From positions 1 through 46,229 of the forward strand of contig CAVFZY010000026.1 in assembly GCA_963627135.1 (NCBI GenBank): a DNA stretch of 46,229 bases, in the 5' to 3' direction. Of the stretch, positions 22,090 to 30,824 are shown in pieces (position 1 is the stretch's first letter; every line of letters starts with the position of its first letter). The notes below the pieces were generated by a model. It saw only the letters and a program-made list of their open reading frames with translations. It made no database searches and was not told where the DNA came from. The translations under genes were made by a program, and so were the position numbers. This DNA is from CAG-103 sp963627135. GTDB taxonomy: Bacteria > Bacillota > Clostridia > Oscillospirales > Oscillospiraceae.

Positions 22090-24266
22090 TTCTGGATTCT
22101 CCTTTCCAGTCTTTTTACCATAGTCAGCTGATTTTCTCCGTTTTTGCGGGTATAAGAAACGGAGTCCATCGTTTTCTTAATGATCAGTATGCCCAGACCG
22201 CCGACCTCGCGCTGCTCGACAGGGAGCGTGAGGTCCGGATCATCCTTTTCCAAAGGATCAAACGCAATGCCTGTATCAGAAACGACGAAAGTTGCAGTAT
22301 TCGTCGTTTCATCCATACCGATAGCGATCTTTGCAGTCCCGCTGCCGTTTGGGTAGGCATAGTGCGCGATATTTACGAAGACCTCCTCTATAGCCACGCA
22401 GATCGCTGTCTGCATTTTCGTGGAGCAGCCGGCGCGTTCAAGCTCATCTTCCACAAATGCAAGCACAGCGGAGACATTTTCTTCTTTTGCCTCAAAACTT
22501 TGTTCATGCATCGTGCTTTCTCCTTTGAAATCCAGAAGCAGCATGGTAATGTCGTCAAACTGCGGTGCGCTGTCGGCAAATCCCTGCAGGTCGGTTTGAA
22601 GTTCTTTGAGCATTTTCTCCGTGTCACACGATGAATGGCTGTTCAAAAAGTCCTGCAGGCGCTTTTCGCCGTAAAGCTGCTGCCGGGTATCCGTCGTTTC
22701 GGTAACGCCGTCGGTATAAAGAAACAAGCGTTCTCCTGGCTTGAGCGTTCTTGTGCTCTGGCGGTATTTGACGTCGTCCATACCGGCTAAAACAAAGCCG
22801 CCCCGTTCCCGGATATATTCAAATTCTCCGTCTGCCTTTTTGATAAGCGGCGGATTGTGCCCGGCATTCACATAAGTGAGTGTGCCGTTCGTGATCTCCA
22901 GTATTCCCATCCACGCCGTCACGAAAAGGCCGGCGTCGTTGCCGTCGCAGAGGAGCCGGTTCGCCGTTGTAAAGACCTCTGCCGGTTCCATGCCCATCTG
23001 CGTATAATTCTTGATTAGCACCTTGGTGATCACCATGAACAGCGCAGCCGGAACACCTTTCCCCGATACATCGGCTACAACAACGGCAAGCCGATCTTCA
23101 CCGATCATGAAAAAGTCGTAGAAATCACCGCCGACTTCCTTGGCCGGGTGCATGACAGCATAGAGATCGAATTCATCGTGCTCCGGGAAAGGCGGAAAGA
23201 TACACGGAAGCATATGCGCCTGGATATCGGACGCCAACGTCAGCTCTGCATTGATCCGCTCTTTCTCCGCCATAACGCTTCGTAGGTTGTTTACATACTC
23301 ACCCAGGTCTTGGACCATAGATATATACGAGCGAGCCAATTCACCCACTTCGGTAGAATCCTCTGCATAAACCTCGCAGGCATCGAGCATTTCCTCGCGC
23401 TGTGCGTCCGTCGCATGTCCCGCATAGTAGGTTTCGGCGATTTGCGCAAGCTCTTCGATCGGGCGTGAGATCTTCTTTTCCGTAAAACGCATGAAGCCGA
23501 TCGAGAATGCAAAATACGTGTTCATCGCCAGCGTCTCAAATAGATAGATCCGCCCCAAAACACCCATGCTGTCACCAGAACCGTACTTGTCCGCCAGGTA
23601 GACTGCCGTGCCGACCAGCATGCAGATGCAGATGCCGGTGATCAGTGTATTGAGGATCATCCGCTCATTCATGGAAAAGCGCACGATATTTTTCCCGTTT
23701 CCGGCTTGGGCATTTTCCAATTTCATCTGAAGCAACCTTCCGAGGATCAGCAGCGGTGCACCGAAAAGGAGGCCGGAATCGAAGCTGTTGACAAAGAGGA
23801 AGAGACTGTCAAGCGATAGAATGTCCATAACATGATAGGCGTGATTCAAAATGCTGGTAAAGAAAACGGCCAAAAGCGCGTTGCAGATCAGTAGCAGGCA
23901 GAACTTCAGGATCCTGGTCACGCTGTCAAGCCGGAATTCCTTTCCTCCGCGTTCCCGGTTGAGCTTTTTCCAGAGGCAATAAGCACTCATCGCATACAGG
24001 ATCTGAAAGATACTGTTGAGGAACGAATAGGAAAGCTCATAACCGGCGAGTAGATCACAAACAAGATTTCCTGCTGCACAGCCCAGCGCCGCGGGCCAGC
24101 CGAAAATCATTCCAAGAACCGGCGTGAGGGCGGCGGTAGGGCGCATCTGCGTCATCTCAGACGCGGCAACCCAGAGCTTGAATGGTGCGGTAAGCAGTAT
24201 GAACAGGATCAGGTTGATCCCAAACACGAACAGCGCCGCGCTTTTTTTGTTGACCTTTATTTTCAT
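22086..24266 (-). CDS. Membrane sensor - SpoIIE phosphatase - RsbW-like kinase fusion
   Basis: A 726-residue protein. Residues 10-265 hold about seven or eight helices; the first part (ALTPVLGMIFGWPAALGC, AGNLVCDLLAGYELSY) resembles ECF-transporter S components. A HAMP-like linker with ISRPIEELAQIAETYYAG and a coiled-coil stretch runs to about 345. Residues 345-580 are a PP2C/SpoIIE phosphatase: EVGGDFYDFF (about 377-386), VADVSGKGVPAALFM, TDGVTE, and QFDDITML. Residues 590-726 are a GHKL ATPase of the RsbW/SpoIIAB type: EEVFVNIAHYAYP (N box), SDTGIAFDP (G1), and GGLGILIIKK (G2). Phosphatase and kinase for STAS proteins thus sit in one polypeptide. ATG 24266 is preferred over 24293 because AAGGAGGT lies between them. 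Confidence 0.88.
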   Translation of the reverse strand: MKIKVNKKSAALFVFGINLILFILLTAPFKLWVAASEMTQMRPTAALTPVLGMIFGWPAALGCAAGNLVCDLLAGYELSYSFLNSIFQILYAMSAYCLWKKLNRERGGKEFRLDSVTRILKFCLLLICNALLAVFFTSILNHAYHVMDILSLDSLFLFVNSFDSGLLFGAPLLILGRLLQMKLENAQAGNGKNIVRFSMNERMILNTLITGICICMLVGTAVYLADKYGSGDSMGVLGRIYLFETLAMNTYFAFSIGFMRFTEKKISRPIEELAQIAETYYAGHATDAQREEMLDACEVYAEDSTEVGELARSYISMVQDLGEYVNNLRSVMAEKERINAELTLASDIQAHMLPCIFPPFPEHDEFDLYAVMHPAKEVGGDFYDFFMIGEDRLAVVVADVSGKGVPAALFMVITKVLIKNYTQMGMEPAEVFTTANRLLCDGNDAGLFVTAWMGILEITNGTLTYVNAGHNPPLIKKADGEFEYIRERGGFVLAGMDDVKYRQSTRTLKPGERLFLYTDGVTETTDTRQQLYGEKRLQDFLNSHSSCDTEKMLKELQTDLQGFADSAPQFDDITMLLLDFKGESTMHEQSFEAKEENVSAVLAFVEDELERAGCSTKMQTAICVAIEEVFVNIAHYAYPNGSGTAKIAIGMDETTNTATFVVSDTGIAFDPLEKDDPDLTLPVEQREVGGLGILIIKKTMDSVSYTRKNGENQLTMVKRLERRIQK

Positions 24267-24324
24267 TGCGGGGGTCTTACCTCCTTCCACCACCTGTCGG
24301 GTGGGCTACGGGTTCCGACTTGCC

Positions 24325-24347
24325 AAAAAGCCCCTACAGGCTTTTTT
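24325..24347. terminator. Hairpin terminator between MFS gene and partner-switch cassette
   Basis: AAAAAGCC (24325-24332) and GGCTTTTT (24339-24346) around CCTACA, with A/T runs on both sides. It can work on the minus strand after the MFS gene, which suggests the cassette has its own promoter or partial read-through. Confidence 0.65.
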
Positions 24348-24360
24348 GACAGCCCGAGGA

Positions 24361-25575
24361 TCAGTTTTTTTGTCTGCCCACAGGCACCGAGGGGAATTTG
24401 CTCAGGCTTTTGATCATCGCAAGTGTAAACAGGATAACACCGCCGACGGAGAAAAGCTGTACGCCCCATAAAGTCGCACGCAAACCGATCAGGTCGATCA
24501 TTGGGCCGCCGACAAAGCTGGATATCAGATATCCTGACGTAAAAGCACTTCCTACCAGAGCCTGCCCTTTCAGGAATTCGCTTTCCGGAAGCGTATGCGC
24601 AATATACCGGACACCTGCCGGCACGTAGATCGCAAAGCCAACAAACTGCAGAAATTCGGCTGCATATATGAAGTAAACGTTCGGCGCCAGCATGATCAGG
24701 AAGTTCTTCAACGCCCACATCCAGCCAGCAAAGGCAAGAAGTCTGCGGTTGCCTACCTTGTCCGCAAAGCGGCGGTAAAGGATCATGGCAGGCAGTTCCG
24801 TCATGGCGGAGATGAAGATCGCGATGCCGAGATTGGTACTGTTTCCTCCGATTCGCTGAATAATTTGCAGCAGAAAAGTTTCCGTAAATCCGCTTGAGGT
24901 AGCAAGACATAATACGCCGGCAAAGAAGATATAAAACTGGGGATACTCGCGCAGCAGCAGCTTCTTTTCGGCCGGTGTTACGCTTCCTGCCTGCCGTTGC
25001 ACGACATTCGGAGCATGGAACATAAAAATAGTCACGCAGAGCAGGAGGCACGAAACAGCATACAGCCCTGGCAGAACACACGGTGTGAATTTCTGGATCA
25101 GCATGCCGGCGGCAAGGCTCGTTATGGAATATGCCGCCGAGCCGCTGCCGCGCGCCAAGCCAAAATTGATCTTTGTACCCTGTTCATGGTAGCCGCGATA
25201 AAGAGAATTGATGGATGACTGCATGGAGGAGAGAAGCAGAAACGCAAGCACATACAGGATGCAGAAGCCAACACGGCTAAGCGGAAGCAAAAGAAGCGCC
25301 AACGCTAACACGACGATAACCGCATGGACGCCGGTTACAACCTTGCCCAGCAGGATCCCCGTACGCGCAACAACTGTGGCAACCAGCAACTGAAATCCGA
25401 CTGCGCCGAGATTGCCGATACCGAGCATAATGCCGATCTGCCCATTGGTAAAGCCGCGGTCGAGCAGGTAGGCCGAAGCGTAGCCGCTGATCAGGGCAAA
25501 TGTACAAAAATACAGCGCCTGAATTACCGCATAAAATGCGGTAGCATTTTTCTTGTTGATATGAATTTGCTTCAT
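24361..25575 (-). CDS. MFS transporter
   Basis: A 404-residue permease with 12 membrane helices. An N-terminal basic segment is followed by ALYFCTFALISGYASAYLL, and the loop between helices 2 and 3 region and the mid-protein NSLYRGYHEQ stretch resemble the MFS_1_like/phenylpropionate-permease branch. A charged central loop (about 195-215) separates the two halves. The second half repeats the pattern (ELPAMILYRRFADKVGNRR, an A-like motif). The substrate is not predictable. It lies between the alpha/beta-hydrolase lipoprotein and the partner-switch genes on the same strand, and could take up a product of the secreted hydrolases upstream (inference). Confidence 0.8.
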   Translation of the reverse strand: MKQIHINKKNATAFYAVIQALYFCTFALISGYASAYLLDRGFTNGQIGIMLGIGNLGAVGFQLLVATVVARTGILLGKVVTGVHAVIVVLALALLLLPLSRVGFCILYVLAFLLLSSMQSSINSLYRGYHEQGTKINFGLARGSGSAAYSITSLAAGMLIQKFTPCVLPGLYAVSCLLLCVTIFMFHAPNVVQRQAGSVTPAEKKLLLREYPQFYIFFAGVLCLATSSGFTETFLLQIIQRIGGNSTNLGIAIFISAMTELPAMILYRRFADKVGNRRLLAFAGWMWALKNFLIMLAPNVYFIYAAEFLQFVGFAIYVPAGVRYIAHTLPESEFLKGQALVGSAFTSGYLISSFVGGPMIDLIGLRATLWGVQLFSVGGVILFTLAMIKSLSKFPSVPVGRQKN

Positions 25576-25690
25576 GACGATCGTTCCTTATGTAACATGA
25601 AAAGAGAGTAAAAGACAACCCCGTTATTCCACTACAGACTTTGTACTGTCATGAAACAAGACCCGTCTCATGCAGACTTCTGCGCGTTTC

Positions 25691-26596
25691 TCAGCCGCGC
25701 AGAAAATCCAGGCACCGCTGCCTGTAATCCGGAGCCTCATCATATACGCCATGACCGTAGCTGTCATCGTAGAGATAGATCTCGCAGCCAAGAGCTTCGG
25801 CAATCTGTTTCGAGCCTTCCGCAGTTGCCACGCGGTCGCCCTCAGCGCCGATCACCAGAACCGGGCACTGGATGTTGGAAAGCTCGTCATAGCAGTCAAA
25901 GGTCTTGCAGGCTTCGGCCAGAATGATGAAGCGCTGATATTCTTCGTCGCTGATACCCAAATTGGAGGAGATCAGCGTTTCACGGTAAGCTTCCAAAGTG
26001 GCCTCGGAATACACATTGTCCGCAAAGTTCGCAAGAAGCCCCGTCTCATCCTTTGCTTGCGCCAACCGCACCCATTCGTCAACAACTTGGTTGAATGTGT
26101 CGTTGGGCTTTGCCAGCGTGGAGCCGAGAATCATTTTATTGACCAGCTCCGGATGATCAATGGCAAGATACATAGCGATCATGCCGCCCTGGGATGCGCC
26201 GAACACATCAGCGCCTTCAATATGCAGCTTCTGCATGGCTGCCGCGGTATCTTCCGCCATATCTCGAACTGTGTAACCGGCGTGTATGTCTTTGGCTCTG
26301 TCAAAAACATACACAGTATATTCTTCGGAAAAATCCTGATAGGCCTCCGCGATCGCATCGGCCGAGCCCATCACGCTGTGTACGGACAGGCCGGGAAGGA
26401 TGACGAAGCTTTTTTCCCCGCTGCCGAATACGATATAATCCATGTCCATGCCTCCTGCCGAAACTGTTTTTACGCTCGCTGCCGTCGGCGTCGCGGCAGG
26501 CGGCGTTTCTGCCGCATTGTTCGTTTGACGGCTTTGACACCCCGTCAATCCGACCAGAAGCGCCGCCGCAATGAGTGATGTGATAATTTTTTTCAT
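25691..26596 (-). CDS. Alpha/beta-hydrolase lipoprotein
   Basis: A 301-residue exported hydrolase. ATG 26596, preceded by GAGGAGAGAAA, is chosen over an in-frame start 30 bases upstream because the signal peptide (MKKIITSLIAAALLVGLTGC) begins there; the cysteine ends a lipobox. A short Thr/Ala/Pro linker leads to an alpha/beta-hydrolase fold: oxyanion-hole region VILPGLSVHS, nucleophile elbow GASQGG, acid in IGAEGD, and histidine in YGHGVYD. The lid region lies between TLAKPND and ISDEE. It could be an esterase, lactonase or peptidase acting at the cell surface. It lies 36 bases downstream of the C69 dipeptidase gene and is probably co-transcribed with it. Confidence 0.85.
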   Translation of the reverse strand: MKKIITSLIAAALLVGLTGCQSRQTNNAAETPPAATPTAASVKTVSAGGMDMDYIVFGSGEKSFVILPGLSVHSVMGSADAIAEAYQDFSEEYTVYVFDRAKDIHAGYTVRDMAEDTAAAMQKLHIEGADVFGASQGGMIAMYLAIDHPELVNKMILGSTLAKPNDTFNQVVDEWVRLAQAKDETGLLANFADNVYSEATLEAYRETLISSNLGISDEEYQRFIILAEACKTFDCYDELSNIQCPVLVIGAEGDRVATAEGSKQIAEALGCEIYLYDDSYGHGVYDEAPDYRQRCLDFLRG

Positions 26597-26632
26597 TTTC
26601 TCTCCTCGGAAATCTCGATCTGCCATTGTCTT

Positions 26633-28369
26633 TTAGTGCACCTGCTTGGCGGACTTCTGTCTTCTGCGGACAAAAAGGAACGTGACGATGATCACCGCAA
26701 CAACAACTGCCGCAGCAGACAGCAGGATAACCGTCGACACGCCGGAGCCGGTCGCCTCCTGCACAGCGGGGATCTCACTGTACGGCGAGGCATCCAACGT
26801 CACCGCAAGCGGCTCGACATCCTTCAATTCGTCGATGACCTCATGTGTCTCCGGATTTCTGCCGTTTTTCATCGTGTTGCTGTTTTTGCTCATGTACCAG
26901 CGCACATCATTCAGCAGCTGTCCCGCATCAGAAAATGCCTGCTCCTGCACAGCATTGCAGTAATCCGTAATATACTGCTTTGCAGTCGAGCTATCATCAA
27001 GTGCCTGAGCGTTCTCCAGCACGGTCTGCATCGTCTGTACCATTTCGACCTCTGCCTGATGCCAGTAAGCGCGCACCGGCTCGCCATAGATCTTATATGC
27101 GTTCTTCTCGACACTGAGCGTGTTCAGTTCCTTAAAGCGGTAGTAAGGGTATAGCTCCGTATCGAATACGCCGGTCATGTCCGCACCCTGATTGCGGCTG
27201 TACGGTGCGCTTATGCTTGTTGCAGCATTGGATACTGGGACAAAGACGCCATATAGCGCGGGACCTGTGCTCTCCCATGTAACACAGGACATGTCTGCCG
27301 GAAGCTGCGGATAAATTTGGACGATATGCACGCTGAGTGCCGTATCCGTGCCAATGACGCGCATATCTGTCCGCCCGGTTTCGTCCGGGCTGTATTCGGT
27401 GCCCTCGAAGCGATTGCGCATGATCTCCATAACGTCCAGTAGAGAAACTTTTTTATCGGCTGCAAAGCACAGCGGGTACCGTACCTCTTTATCGTATTCC
27501 CCATAAGCGGAAGGCGAGAGCAGCTGATGCCCGATCCATGTTCTCATATGAGAGTAATTCGTGACGACCTCATCCCCGGAGTATGTGGAAAGAAGATTCA
27601 TTTCGCCGTTCTTTCCATAGACCGCAAAGCCGTTTTTGACAGCAAGGCTTTCCAACTCGGGCGAGAGGATAGTATCTGCATAGTCCGAAGCATATTCCAG
27701 CGAAAACTCATTGCCGAAGACAGATACCATATCGGATGGGAGCTTTACGGCGGCATACTGGTGCCCGCTGTACATTTCTACATACCAGGCCTCGGTCTGA
27801 TCGGCGATCAGCGCGATGTTCACTTCACTGCTTCCGTATGTATCGATCAGAGACAGCAACACTTCTACGCCCTCTCTGGCAGTAGCGCTCTGACAAGTCA
27901 CAAGATCAACGGCAGTAAATTCCGACAGGCCATGCGTCACAAGAGGGTCCGCCGCAAGGGCTGCGGCGTTGGAAAACGAGGTGATCGACATGATCATCGC
28001 AACACCGTATTCATTCGTGCAGACCGTGGCGTCACTGCCAAGTCCGTTTGCCGCTGTTGCGCTGTCCATCCATGGCGTAGAGGTATAACGATATGTTGTT
28101 GCGGGAAGCTCTGCAAATACCGTCGCATCATTGTCTACCGGCATGACTCTGCCTGGCTTGTTCTCCACCCGCTCCGTAATGGTTACATAGTTCGCCCAAA
28201 CGTCCTGATAATCGTTTGATTTTGCCATAATAGCGGTACCGTCTTCACTGGCATCAGCCCCGACATATACTGCCGTGCAGGCATATGCCTCCGGTATGCC
28301 TGTGCCAATGACTATCAGCGCTAAGGCAAGCGAAATGATCAGGCGCAACATTCGTTTCTTTACTTTCAT
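26633..28369 (-). CDS. Secreted C69-family dipeptidase with C-terminal membrane anchor
   Basis: A 578-residue N-terminal-nucleophile hydrolase. The signal peptide ends AYA, and the next residue is C31, which becomes the N-terminal catalytic cysteine (CTAVYVGADASEDG) after cleavage; this is how family C69 (PepD of lactobacilli, U34) works. Supporting family blocks are AKSNDY, GVAMIMSITSFSN and AREGVEVLLSLIDTYGSSEV. Near the C-terminus a hydrophobic helix (TVILLSAAAVVVAVIIVTFL) followed by RRRQK anchors it to the membrane with the enzyme outside. It should release or cleave dipeptides from outside. The ATG follows GGAGAAA. It heads a probable two-gene unit with the lipoprotein hydrolase. Confidence 0.87.
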   Translation of the reverse strand: MKVKKRMLRLIISLALALIVIGTGIPEAYACTAVYVGADASEDGTAIMAKSNDYQDVWANYVTITERVENKPGRVMPVDNDATVFAELPATTYRYTSTPWMDSATAANGLGSDATVCTNEYGVAMIMSITSFSNAAALAADPLVTHGLSEFTAVDLVTCQSATAREGVEVLLSLIDTYGSSEVNIALIADQTEAWYVEMYSGHQYAAVKLPSDMVSVFGNEFSLEYASDYADTILSPELESLAVKNGFAVYGKNGEMNLLSTYSGDEVVTNYSHMRTWIGHQLLSPSAYGEYDKEVRYPLCFAADKKVSLLDVMEIMRNRFEGTEYSPDETGRTDMRVIGTDTALSVHIVQIYPQLPADMSCVTWESTGPALYGVFVPVSNAATSISAPYSRNQGADMTGVFDTELYPYYRFKELNTLSVEKNAYKIYGEPVRAYWHQAEVEMVQTMQTVLENAQALDDSSTAKQYITDYCNAVQEQAFSDAGQLLNDVRWYMSKNSNTMKNGRNPETHEVIDELKDVEPLAVTLDASPYSEIPAVQEATGSGVSTVILLSAAAVVVAVIIVTFLFVRRRQKSAKQVH

Positions 28370-28480
28370 TTTCTCCGTCCCTTCTTGGCATATTGAGCAT
28401 GTTTCTGTAATTACGATCCTGTCCGGGAGGTTTGCTGCACGGACAGGTGGCTGCTGCGGATTCTCTTTATAGTCTGCTGC

Positions 28481-29152
28481 TCAGATAATAATTATGCCGG
28501 CTGCCTTGGCAAGCAGGAGAAGGACAGCCGTCAGCGCAAATGCGAGCAAGATCGCGACAAGCCGGTACTTTTTCACCCTTTGAATTTGGAAACTCATGAA
28601 AAAGATCGAGCCAAAGCACACAATTCCGCTTAAGAGATGATGCGGGAAGTCAGAAATCGCCTGACCGAAATAATAAACGCCAAGCACTGCCTGGAGCGTG
28701 TTCCCGAGGCCCAGAATAACAGCGCCAAGGAGATTCTGCTTCTTGCAATAATATGCAATGAAGCCGCCCGGCAAGGTCAAAAATGTTGCCGGAAGCCAAA
28801 TGGCTCGATAGTAATACCATCCCATATCCCACGTCAGAGACCCGAACAGTATCTGGACCACATACACCAGCGGCTGGCTGATCAGGAAGAACACAAAGCA
28901 CTTGAGCATAGCTTCCCAGTTTTTCTCACAGTTCACTACGATCGTGACAGCAAAAATGACCCACCACTCGTAGGATACTCCGATATCCTGAAAAGAGGTG
29001 TCCTTCAGGATGCCAAACAGCATAACCGCGCCGGTATATACACCTGCGGCTACTGCAAACAAAATCACGGAGCGCCAGCGCATCTCCAGATTTCCAAATA
29101 TATTTTTCGCAGAAAAATTTGATTTATTTTCACAGCTTACAATCATCGTCAT
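28481..29152 (-). CDS. Multi-spanning membrane protein of unknown function
   Basis: A 223-residue protein with about six or seven membrane helices and short loops, and no motif I can assign. A hydrophilic N-terminus of about 25 residues (NKSNFSAKNIFGNLEMRW) precedes the first helix. Two starts are possible: ATG 29152 has AGAGG too close (2 bases), while the third codon, ATG 29146, has it at 8 bases and is likelier. An operator-like palindrome and a promoter lie upstream (29250-29302). First gene of the minus-strand block. Weak CCTGTCCG...CGGACAGG stem follows at about 28420-28447. Confidence 0.6.
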   Translation of the reverse strand: MTMIVSCENKSNFSAKNIFGNLEMRWRSVILFAVAAGVYTGAVMLFGILKDTSFQDIGVSYEWWVIFAVTIVVNCEKNWEAMLKCFVFFLISQPLVYVVQILFGSLTWDMGWYYYRAIWLPATFLTLPGGFIAYYCKKQNLLGAVILGLGNTLQAVLGVYYFGQAISDFPHHLLSGIVCFGSIFFMSFQIQRVKKYRLVAILLAFALTAVLLLLAKAAGIIII

Positions 29153-29249
29153 TACCTCTTTGCTTCTTACGTGTGTTTCAGCTGGTCAGTAGTTTGGAGT
29201 GCCTGTACAGGAAATGCCCGCTCTGCTGTTACCGTTTTCTTTCTTGCAG

Positions 29250-29302
29250 TATGATACTATACTACATCTATCGTATCGTAGCAAATATTTTTACGAAGTC
29301 AA
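29250..29302 (-). promoter_or_regulatory. Operator-like inverted repeat and promoter of the membrane-protein gene
   Basis: TATGATACTATA (29250-29261) and TATCGTATCGTA (29269-29280) are inverted copies matching at 10 of 12 positions around a 7-base spacer. A minus-strand -35 TTGACT (29302-29297) sits 16 bases from a -10-like TACGAT (29280-29275), which lies inside one arm. The layout suits a TetR- or MerR-type regulator. Confidence 0.4.
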
Positions 29303-29465
29303 TAGCATTTGCAGAATTATAATAAATATTCATTTCATAATTTTTTGTGGTGCGGACGGACATGGCCTGTTCCAGATCCAGTCAGGGGCTGAACCGAGAA
29401 GACCGACCTGCGGGTGCTTGTGCATTTTGACACATAAATCCTTCATGAAACGTGCGGTTTTCTCC

Positions 29466-29493
29466 TTGCAACCAGACGGTGGTGTGCTATAAT
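29466..29493 (+). promoter_or_regulatory. Promoter of the aminotransferase gene
   Basis: -35 TTGCAA (29466-29471), 16-base spacer ending TGC, and a perfect -10 TATAAT (29488-29493), giving an extended -10 (TGCTATAAT). Confidence 0.7.
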
Positions 29494-29563
29494 TGTCAAT
29501 CATGAGCGCTTGTCTGCAGAAATACACAGGACATGTCAAGCGCCTGCGAAAGGAGAAATTATT

Positions 29564-30769
29564 ATGAATCCCAGACTTTCCAACAAAATCATGCGTCCTG
29601 ATTTTCAGGGCGAGTTTACGGCAAGCATTCTTGCGGCAGCGGCGTCTCCTGATCTGATATCTTTCGCGGGCGGGCTGCCGAACCCGGTTTCCTTCCCAGT
29701 CGAGGCGATGGACAAGGCAACGCACAAAGTTCTTGAAAAAAACGGCGTCATGGCGCTCCAGTACAGCGGCACGCAGGGCTACCTGCCGCTGCGCGAGTGG
29801 GTCGCAAAGCGCTATGAGACGATGGGTGTTTCCGGCGTGACGGCCGACGACATCATCATCACCAACGGCTCGCAGCAGGTGCTGACGATGATCGGCGCGT
29901 GCATGCTCGACCCCGGCGATAAGGTGATCGTCGAGAACCCGACCTACCTCGTCGCGCTGCAGTCATTCCACTTCTTTGATCCCGAGATCCTGCCCGTCAC
30001 CATCAATCCCGACGGCATCGACTGCGAGGAGCTGGCGGCGACCGTGCAGGCCAATCCGGACGCGAAGTTTGCCTACGTCATCCCGAACTTCCAGAACCCC
30101 ACCGGCCTGAGCTACAGCAAGGCAGTGCACGACCGCGTCGTGGAGATCTTCCGGGGCACGGACATCGTCGTGCTGGAGGATAACCCGTACCGCGAGTTGC
30201 GCTTTTCCGGCACAGCGACCGACAGCTTCGGCAAGGAACTGGGCGAGCAGTGCTGCATGCTCGGCACGTTCTCCAAGATTGTCGCCCCCGGCATGCGCAT
30301 CGGCTGGGTGTGTGTGCGCAACAAGGCGCTGCGTGAAAAGCTCCTGAGCTACAAGGCGACCGCCGACCTGCACACCAATATCTTCTCGCAGCTCGTTCTG
30401 GCGCAGTACCTCGCGGACAACGACATCGACGCGCATATCGAGAAGACGAAAGTGCTCTACAAGCATAAGGCGGAGCTGATGATGGATTGCATGCGCAAGT
30501 ACCTCCCGGAGGGTGTGGAGTTCACGCCAACGGAGGGCGGTATGTTCCTGTGGGTAAAGCTGCCCAACGGCATGTCTGCGGTCGATCTTTACCGCGTCGC
30601 GCTCTCGAAGGGCGTCGCGATCTGTCCGGGCGATCCGTTCTATGAAAAGGAGCGCAATGTCAGCACGTTCCGCATCAATTACTCCAACAGCAGCGATGAG
30701 GTGATCGAGAAGGGTATTCGCATCCTCGGCGAGGCCTGCGCGGAGCTGATCGCGAAAAAGGATAACTGA
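29564..30769 (+). CDS. PLP-dependent class I/II aminotransferase (LysN/MocR-type)
   Basis: A 401-residue fold-type I aminotransferase resembling 2-aminoadipate/branched-chain-type enzymes. FAGGLPNPVSFP and QYSGTQGYLPLREW are typical of the LysN/AlaA-like group. PNFQNPTG (174-181), LEDNPYRELR (D-x-x-Y cofactor residues), the Schiff-base lysine in TFSKIVAPGMRIGW (K238), and the substrate-carboxylate arginine in TFRINYSN are all in place. ATG 29564 with AAAGGAG before it is chosen over a longer frame. It has its own strong promoter and ends at a palindromic terminator, so it is probably a single-gene unit. The exact amino acid substrate cannot be read from the sequence. Confidence 0.9.
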   Translation: MNPRLSNKIMRPDFQGEFTASILAAAASPDLISFAGGLPNPVSFPVEAMDKATHKVLEKNGVMALQYSGTQGYLPLREWVAKRYETMGVSGVTADDIIITNGSQQVLTMIGACMLDPGDKVIVENPTYLVALQSFHFFDPEILPVTINPDGIDCEELAATVQANPDAKFAYVIPNFQNPTGLSYSKAVHDRVVEIFRGTDIVVLEDNPYRELRFSGTATDSFGKELGEQCCMLGTFSKIVAPGMRIGWVCVRNKALREKLLSYKATADLHTNIFSQLVLAQYLADNDIDAHIEKTKVLYKHKAELMMDCMRKYLPEGVEFTPTEGGMFLWVKLPNGMSAVDLYRVALSKGVAICPGDPFYEKERNVSTFRINYSNSSDEVIEKGIRILGEACAELIAKKDN

Positions 30770-30790
30770 TTCCAAGCTTAGAGAATCAAA

Positions 30791-30820
30791 CAGCTGCACC
30801 GTGATATCACGGTGCAGCTG
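30791..30820. terminator. Bidirectional terminator between aminotransferase and SUFU genes
   Basis: CAGCTGCACCGTGAT (30791-30805) followed directly by its exact complement, then ATTTTTAT on the plus strand. Convergent genes lie on either side. Confidence 0.85.
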
Positions 30821-30824
30821 ATTT

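Larger units (their letters stand above)
29153..29563. other. Divergent intergenic region
   Basis: About 410 A+T-rich bases between the divergent membrane-protein and aminotransferase genes. It contains a long inverted repeat (29250-29280), a minus-strand -35 box (29302-29297), and a plus-strand promoter (29466-29493). No gene or RNA is recognised. Confidence 0.6.
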
